A stretch of 64,000 bases of DNA from an uncultured bacterium (lineage in GTDB: Bacteria; Verrucomicrobiota; Lentisphaeria; Victivallales; UBA1829), in the NCBI GenBank assembly GCA_900548385.1, contig URKJ01000011.1:45913-109912 (forward strand), in the 5' to 3' direction. Position 1 is the stretch's first letter, and every line of letters begins with the position of its first letter. Below the pieces are notes generated by a model. The model searched no databases and was not told the origin of the DNA. It saw only the letters and a program-made list of their open reading frames with translations. A program made the translations under genes and the position numbers. Positions 61,475 to 64,000 of this stretch are shown in pieces.

Positions 61475-62500
61475 TCAATTTTTCCCTTCCTGTGATTGAA
61501 GCAAACCACGAATATAGCCGAGCGCGTAAGCCATGCCAGTTTCCCAAGGCATGGCGGCAGCGACCTGCGGAGTATGATCGGGAATGAATATTCCCGAATA
61601 TCCATATTTCCGGTAGAGTCCAAGCGCTCGCGGCATGTTTACATAACCTTCATCAATAAAAACCTCCGAGTAACGCGGCAATGTACCGCCGGTATTGCGG
61701 AAATGTACATATCCGATTCGTCCGGTTGCAGCGAACTCTTCAATCTCGCGATAAATATCAACTCCACGCATGGTGGAAACCGTACCTTGACAAAACTCCA
61801 GACAGTTGCTTGGACTGGGAAAAAGATTCAGCAGTTTACGCAAGCCGTCCGGCGAATGAAGGGGACGGTAGATTCCGCGCAGATACGGAACTGGTGGATC
61901 GTCCGGATGTGCGCAAAGTTTTACCCCGGCGGCTTCCGCCACTGGCAGAGCCCGTTCCAAAAACCAACAGAGTCGATGCCAGAATTCATCTTCGCCGCAA
62001 GGCGGCTGCACACCGGAATTTCCGCGCCGCGCAATTTCCGTGTTAAACCAGAACGCCGGATTTTTCTGTGGTTCGAGCGGAATTTTTGATTCATCAAAGC
62101 TCTTGGTTGCCGCAAGCCCGCGTCCGTCCTGATTGCCGTTGGTGTAATCGGTGTAATATCCCTGTACGCCGCACGCACTGAAATTATAGCCGAAAAAGCG
62201 AATTCCCGCCCGCCCGGCGTTCCGAATTGTCTCGCAGATGTTTTTTATCTGCTCTTCTTTTCCCGGCTCGTCCAGAACAATATGATCCCAATGCGCCGGA
62301 TGGAAGTTTTCAATCGCCTCAAGTTTCAATCCATACTTTTCCGCCTGTACAGCAAGTGCGCGGAATTGTTCCTCGTGCCAGATACCGTCCCCTTCGTCAA
62401 ATGGAACCCATGCGACAACAGATTCGCATCCTAGCTGACGTGCCAGTTTCAAATGCTGATCGGACCACATTGCCGGTTTCATGGCTATTCCCAGTTTCAT
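61475..62500 (-). CDS. uxuA: D-mannonate dehydratase
   Basis: 341 residues from the start at 62500 (MKLGIAMKPAMW), which overlaps the eda stop by 4 nt (ATGA) and has AAGGATG upstream; the in-frame extension further upstream is out-of-frame eda sequence. Converts D-mannonate to 2-keto-3-deoxygluconate. UxuA-type motifs: VVAWVPFDEGDGIW, ENFHPAHWDHIVLD, FGYNFSACGVQG, KLCAHPDDPPVPYLRGIYR, LEFCQGTVSTM and IGYVHFRNTGG (metal-ligand His/Cys). Length is near the family minimum but all motifs are present. Confidence 0.93.
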   Translation of the reverse strand: MKLGIAMKPAMWSDQHLKLARQLGCESVVAWVPFDEGDGIWHEEQFRALAVQAEKYGLKLEAIENFHPAHWDHIVLDEPGKEEQIKNICETIRNAGRAGIRFFGYNFSACGVQGYYTDYTNGNQDGRGLAATKSFDESKIPLEPQKNPAFWFNTEIARRGNSGVQPPCGEDEFWHRLCWFLERALPVAEAAGVKLCAHPDDPPVPYLRGIYRPLHSPDGLRKLLNLFPSPSNCLEFCQGTVSTMRGVDIYREIEEFAATGRIGYVHFRNTGGTLPRYSEVFIDEGYVNMPRALGLYRKYGYSGIFIPDHTPQVAAAMPWETGMAYALGYIRGLLQSQEGKN

Positions 62501-63144
62501 TTTATCATCCTTCCCGCACGGGCTGCGGCGACAAAATCTGCAGCGAGAACCATAAGAGCTTCCCAATTTTCATCCCGAATGTAATCTGTACGGACCAACG
62601 CCCCGCCGACACCGCATCCACAGGCCAACTTAAATATCCGGGGAATCTGTTCCAGCGTAATACCGCCAGTCGGAAAAAATTTTACATGAGGCAACGGTCC
62701 TTTCAGATCTTTGAGATAATTTATTCCGGACACATTGATTGGAAACACCTTGATAAAATCAGCGCCCGCATGATAAACCGAATTTACCTCCATGGGCGAA
62801 AAGGCTCCCATGATCATCGGAATTCCCGCTCGGCGAGCCTCTTCCAACGCGTCAAACACAGGAAACGGCGACACCAAAAACTGTGCACCGGCATCAACCG
62901 CGGCTTTTGCCGATATACGGTCGGTGATTGTGCCCATACCAAGCAGCAGGGAATCTCCAAGCTGTTTGCGGCTTTCCCGGAGCAGTTCCAACGCTCCGGG
63001 AATCGTCATGGTCAGCTCTGCCGCACGAATACCCCCGCGTAGAAATGCGTCAAGCAGTTTCGGGAGTTTCTCTCCGGAGTCAAGTCTGATGACCGGGACC
63101 AATCCCGGATTTTCCAGTTGTTCAAGAATCTGTTCCTTGTCCAT
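62497..63144 (-). CDS. eda: KDPG/KHG aldolase
   Basis: 215 residues. Cleaves 2-keto-3-deoxy-6-phosphogluconate to pyruvate and glyceraldehyde-3-phosphate. Visible class I aldolase features: GLVPVIRLDSGEKL, AAELTMTIPGAL (active-site Glu), GMGTITDRISAKAAVDAGAQFLVSP, ADFIKVFP with the Schiff-base Lys, and FFPTGGITLEQIP. Sits between kdgK (18 nt gap) and uxuA (4-nt overlap), completing the KDG branch. Confidence 0.94.
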   Translation of the reverse strand: MDKEQILEQLENPGLVPVIRLDSGEKLPKLLDAFLRGGIRAAELTMTIPGALELLRESRKQLGDSLLLGMGTITDRISAKAAVDAGAQFLVSPFPVFDALEEARRAGIPMIMGAFSPMEVNSVYHAGADFIKVFPINVSGINYLKDLKGPLPHVKFFPTGGITLEQIPRIFKLACGCGVGGALVRTDYIRDENWEALMVLAADFVAAARAGRMIK

Positions 63145-63162
63145 TTTTGCCTTTCTGTTCTC

Positions 63163-63953
63163 TTATCGTTTAACTGCCAATGAGTTTCCGGCGAGCAAAG
63201 CGTCCACTTCCGCTCGCGTGGAAAGACTGAAATCTCCACGAGTCGCATGTTTCAACATTCCGCATGCGGTGGCAAAACGGATGCGACGTTCATCTGTCCA
63301 TTCCGGTTGTTGAAGGGCATAAATCATCGCCCCGGCAAAAGCGTCTCCACCGCCGATCCGGTCAAGCACTGCGAAGCGGCGCATTGGCACGTCGAAACGT
63401 CTGCCATTCTGCCGGTATAGAGTTCCACCGAATCCGGTATGCGAAGCATCGCAGTCTTCCCGTCGAGTCAAAGCAGCGGCGGTAAATCCAAAGCGCCGGC
63501 AGAGTTCCGCTTCAGGCGTTTCGAGAAACGACTCCGCCACTCCGGCATTTGCAATCAGAACATCAATATCCTTTACCAGTTCCCGGAAACATGTTTGAGC
63601 ATCGGATTCACTCCAAAGCGCGGCTCGGTAGTTCAAATCGAAACTGACCGTGTAATTTGCTTTTTTTGCCGCACGGATTATCTGAAATGCCGATTCCCGA
63701 CAACATTCATTCAGAGCGGGAAGAGTTCCGGAAAGATGAAGCCAGCCTGGCGCAGAAAATGTACGGAACAAAGCATTGACATGATAAGCGTCAAACGGAG
63801 TTTCCGCAAACGCACTGTACTTTCTATCGTAGACGACCTGCGAAGGACGAAGCGAAACGCCGGTTTCCAAAAAGAAAAGTCCAAGTCTGCTGTCTCCTGG
63901 GATTCGGAGGACATGTGCGGTATCCGGACCATATTTCCGGAGAGCGTCAAGAC
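63163..63953 (-). CDS. kdgK: 2-keto-3-deoxygluconate kinase (PfkB), 5' partial
   Basis: About 263 residues are present; the frame remains open to 63953, where biological sequence stops at an adapter. Residues before the first available start, LDALRKYGPDTAHVLRIPGDSRLGLFFLE in meaning, align with the N-terminal region of KDG kinases, so a start inside the window would be artificial. Visible motifs: GWLHLSGTLPAL, YTVSFDLNYRAALW, and the PfkB signature DRIGGGDAFAGAMIY with catalytic Asp in GGGD. Phosphorylates KDG to KDPG for Eda. It is the first gene visible of the six-gene minus-strand operon. Confidence 0.88.
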
Positions 63954-64000
63954 CTGTCTCTTATACACATCTCCGAGCCCACGAGACGGAGCTACATCTC
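63954..64000. other. Illumina Nextera adapter contamination
   Basis: CTGTCTCTTATACACATCT (63954-63972) is the Tn5 mosaic-end adapter, followed by CCGAGCCCACGAGAC (63973-63987) of the Nextera read-2 primer, an 8-base block GGAGCTAC in the i7 index position (63988-63995) and ATCTC, the start of the P7 sequence. Not part of the genome. Confidence 0.98.

Noticed and set aside
63711..63968. Minus-strand reading frame beginning MYKRQVL at the window end
   Set aside because: It starts inside the Nextera adapter and runs antisense-frame to the KDG kinase; MYKRQ is a translation of the mosaic end.

Overview
The window looks like one end of a metagenome-assembled contig from a polysaccharide-degrading anaerobe of the PVC superphylum, most likely Lentisphaerota (Victivallis-like). 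This is inferred from four prepilin-type proteins of the 'H-Xn-DG' kind interleaved with secreted glycoside hydrolases, from sugar-sensing XylR/AraC and GntR-LacI hybrid regulators, and from an anaerobic C4 set (fumarase, GTP-PEPCK, sodium-pumping oxaloacetate decarboxylase). No rRNA, tRNA, CRISPR array or insertion sequence was recognised. The last 47 bases (63954-64000) are Illumina Nextera adapter, so 63953 is the true end of biological sequence; the first gene is also cut by the window start.

Layout. 2-3645: fumC (5' partial) and hrpB. 3686-6453: hybrid cluster protein, 4Fe-4S protein and DUF1971 cupin, a likely nitrosative/redox stress operon with a clear promoter and palindrome. 6574-13776: a four-gene operon with 4-nt overlaps encoding an NHLP-type bacteriocin exporter (HlyD, C39 peptidase-ABC, second ABC) plus an unexpected periplasmic ligand-binding protein; no precursor peptide is visible. 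13869-20869: GntR-LacI regulator divergent from a dehydrogenase / TIM-barrel isomerase / two CE7 esterases / GH57 operon. 21004-27078: XylR-type regulator convergent with a GH39-like / prepilin / secreted GH operon. 27377-32090: GntR regulator, secreted deacetylase-like protein, prepilin, GH1. 32251-38930: pckG (with a CRP-consensus palindrome upstream), birA, oadG, oadA and an oadB carrying an exported N-terminal extension. 39200-48580: carbohydrate operon with prepilin, a 1195-residue GH/CBM protein, an uncharacterised enzyme and GH127, with a divergent AraC regulator and a small remnant of a second GH127 gene. 48685-57361: prepilin, a 1501-residue GH13-like protein, a membrane-anchored CBM9-like protein and GH78. 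57494-63953: kdgK (partial), eda, uxuA, SDR, SMP-30 lactonase and a GH2 beta-mannosidase-like enzyme.

How the genes work together. Each carbohydrate locus combines a regulator, hydrolases and (in four cases) a private prepilin-like protein, a PUL-like architecture without SusC/SusD. The final operon can be read as a complete oxidative route from beta-mannosides through mannose, mannono-lactone, mannonate and KDG to pyruvate and glyceraldehyde-3-phosphate. The central block (PEPCK, biotin ligase, OadGAB) joins the PEP/oxaloacetate node to sodium pumping, with the biotin ligase able to activate OadA. Functional assignments rest on motifs read by eye; substrate specificities are inference.
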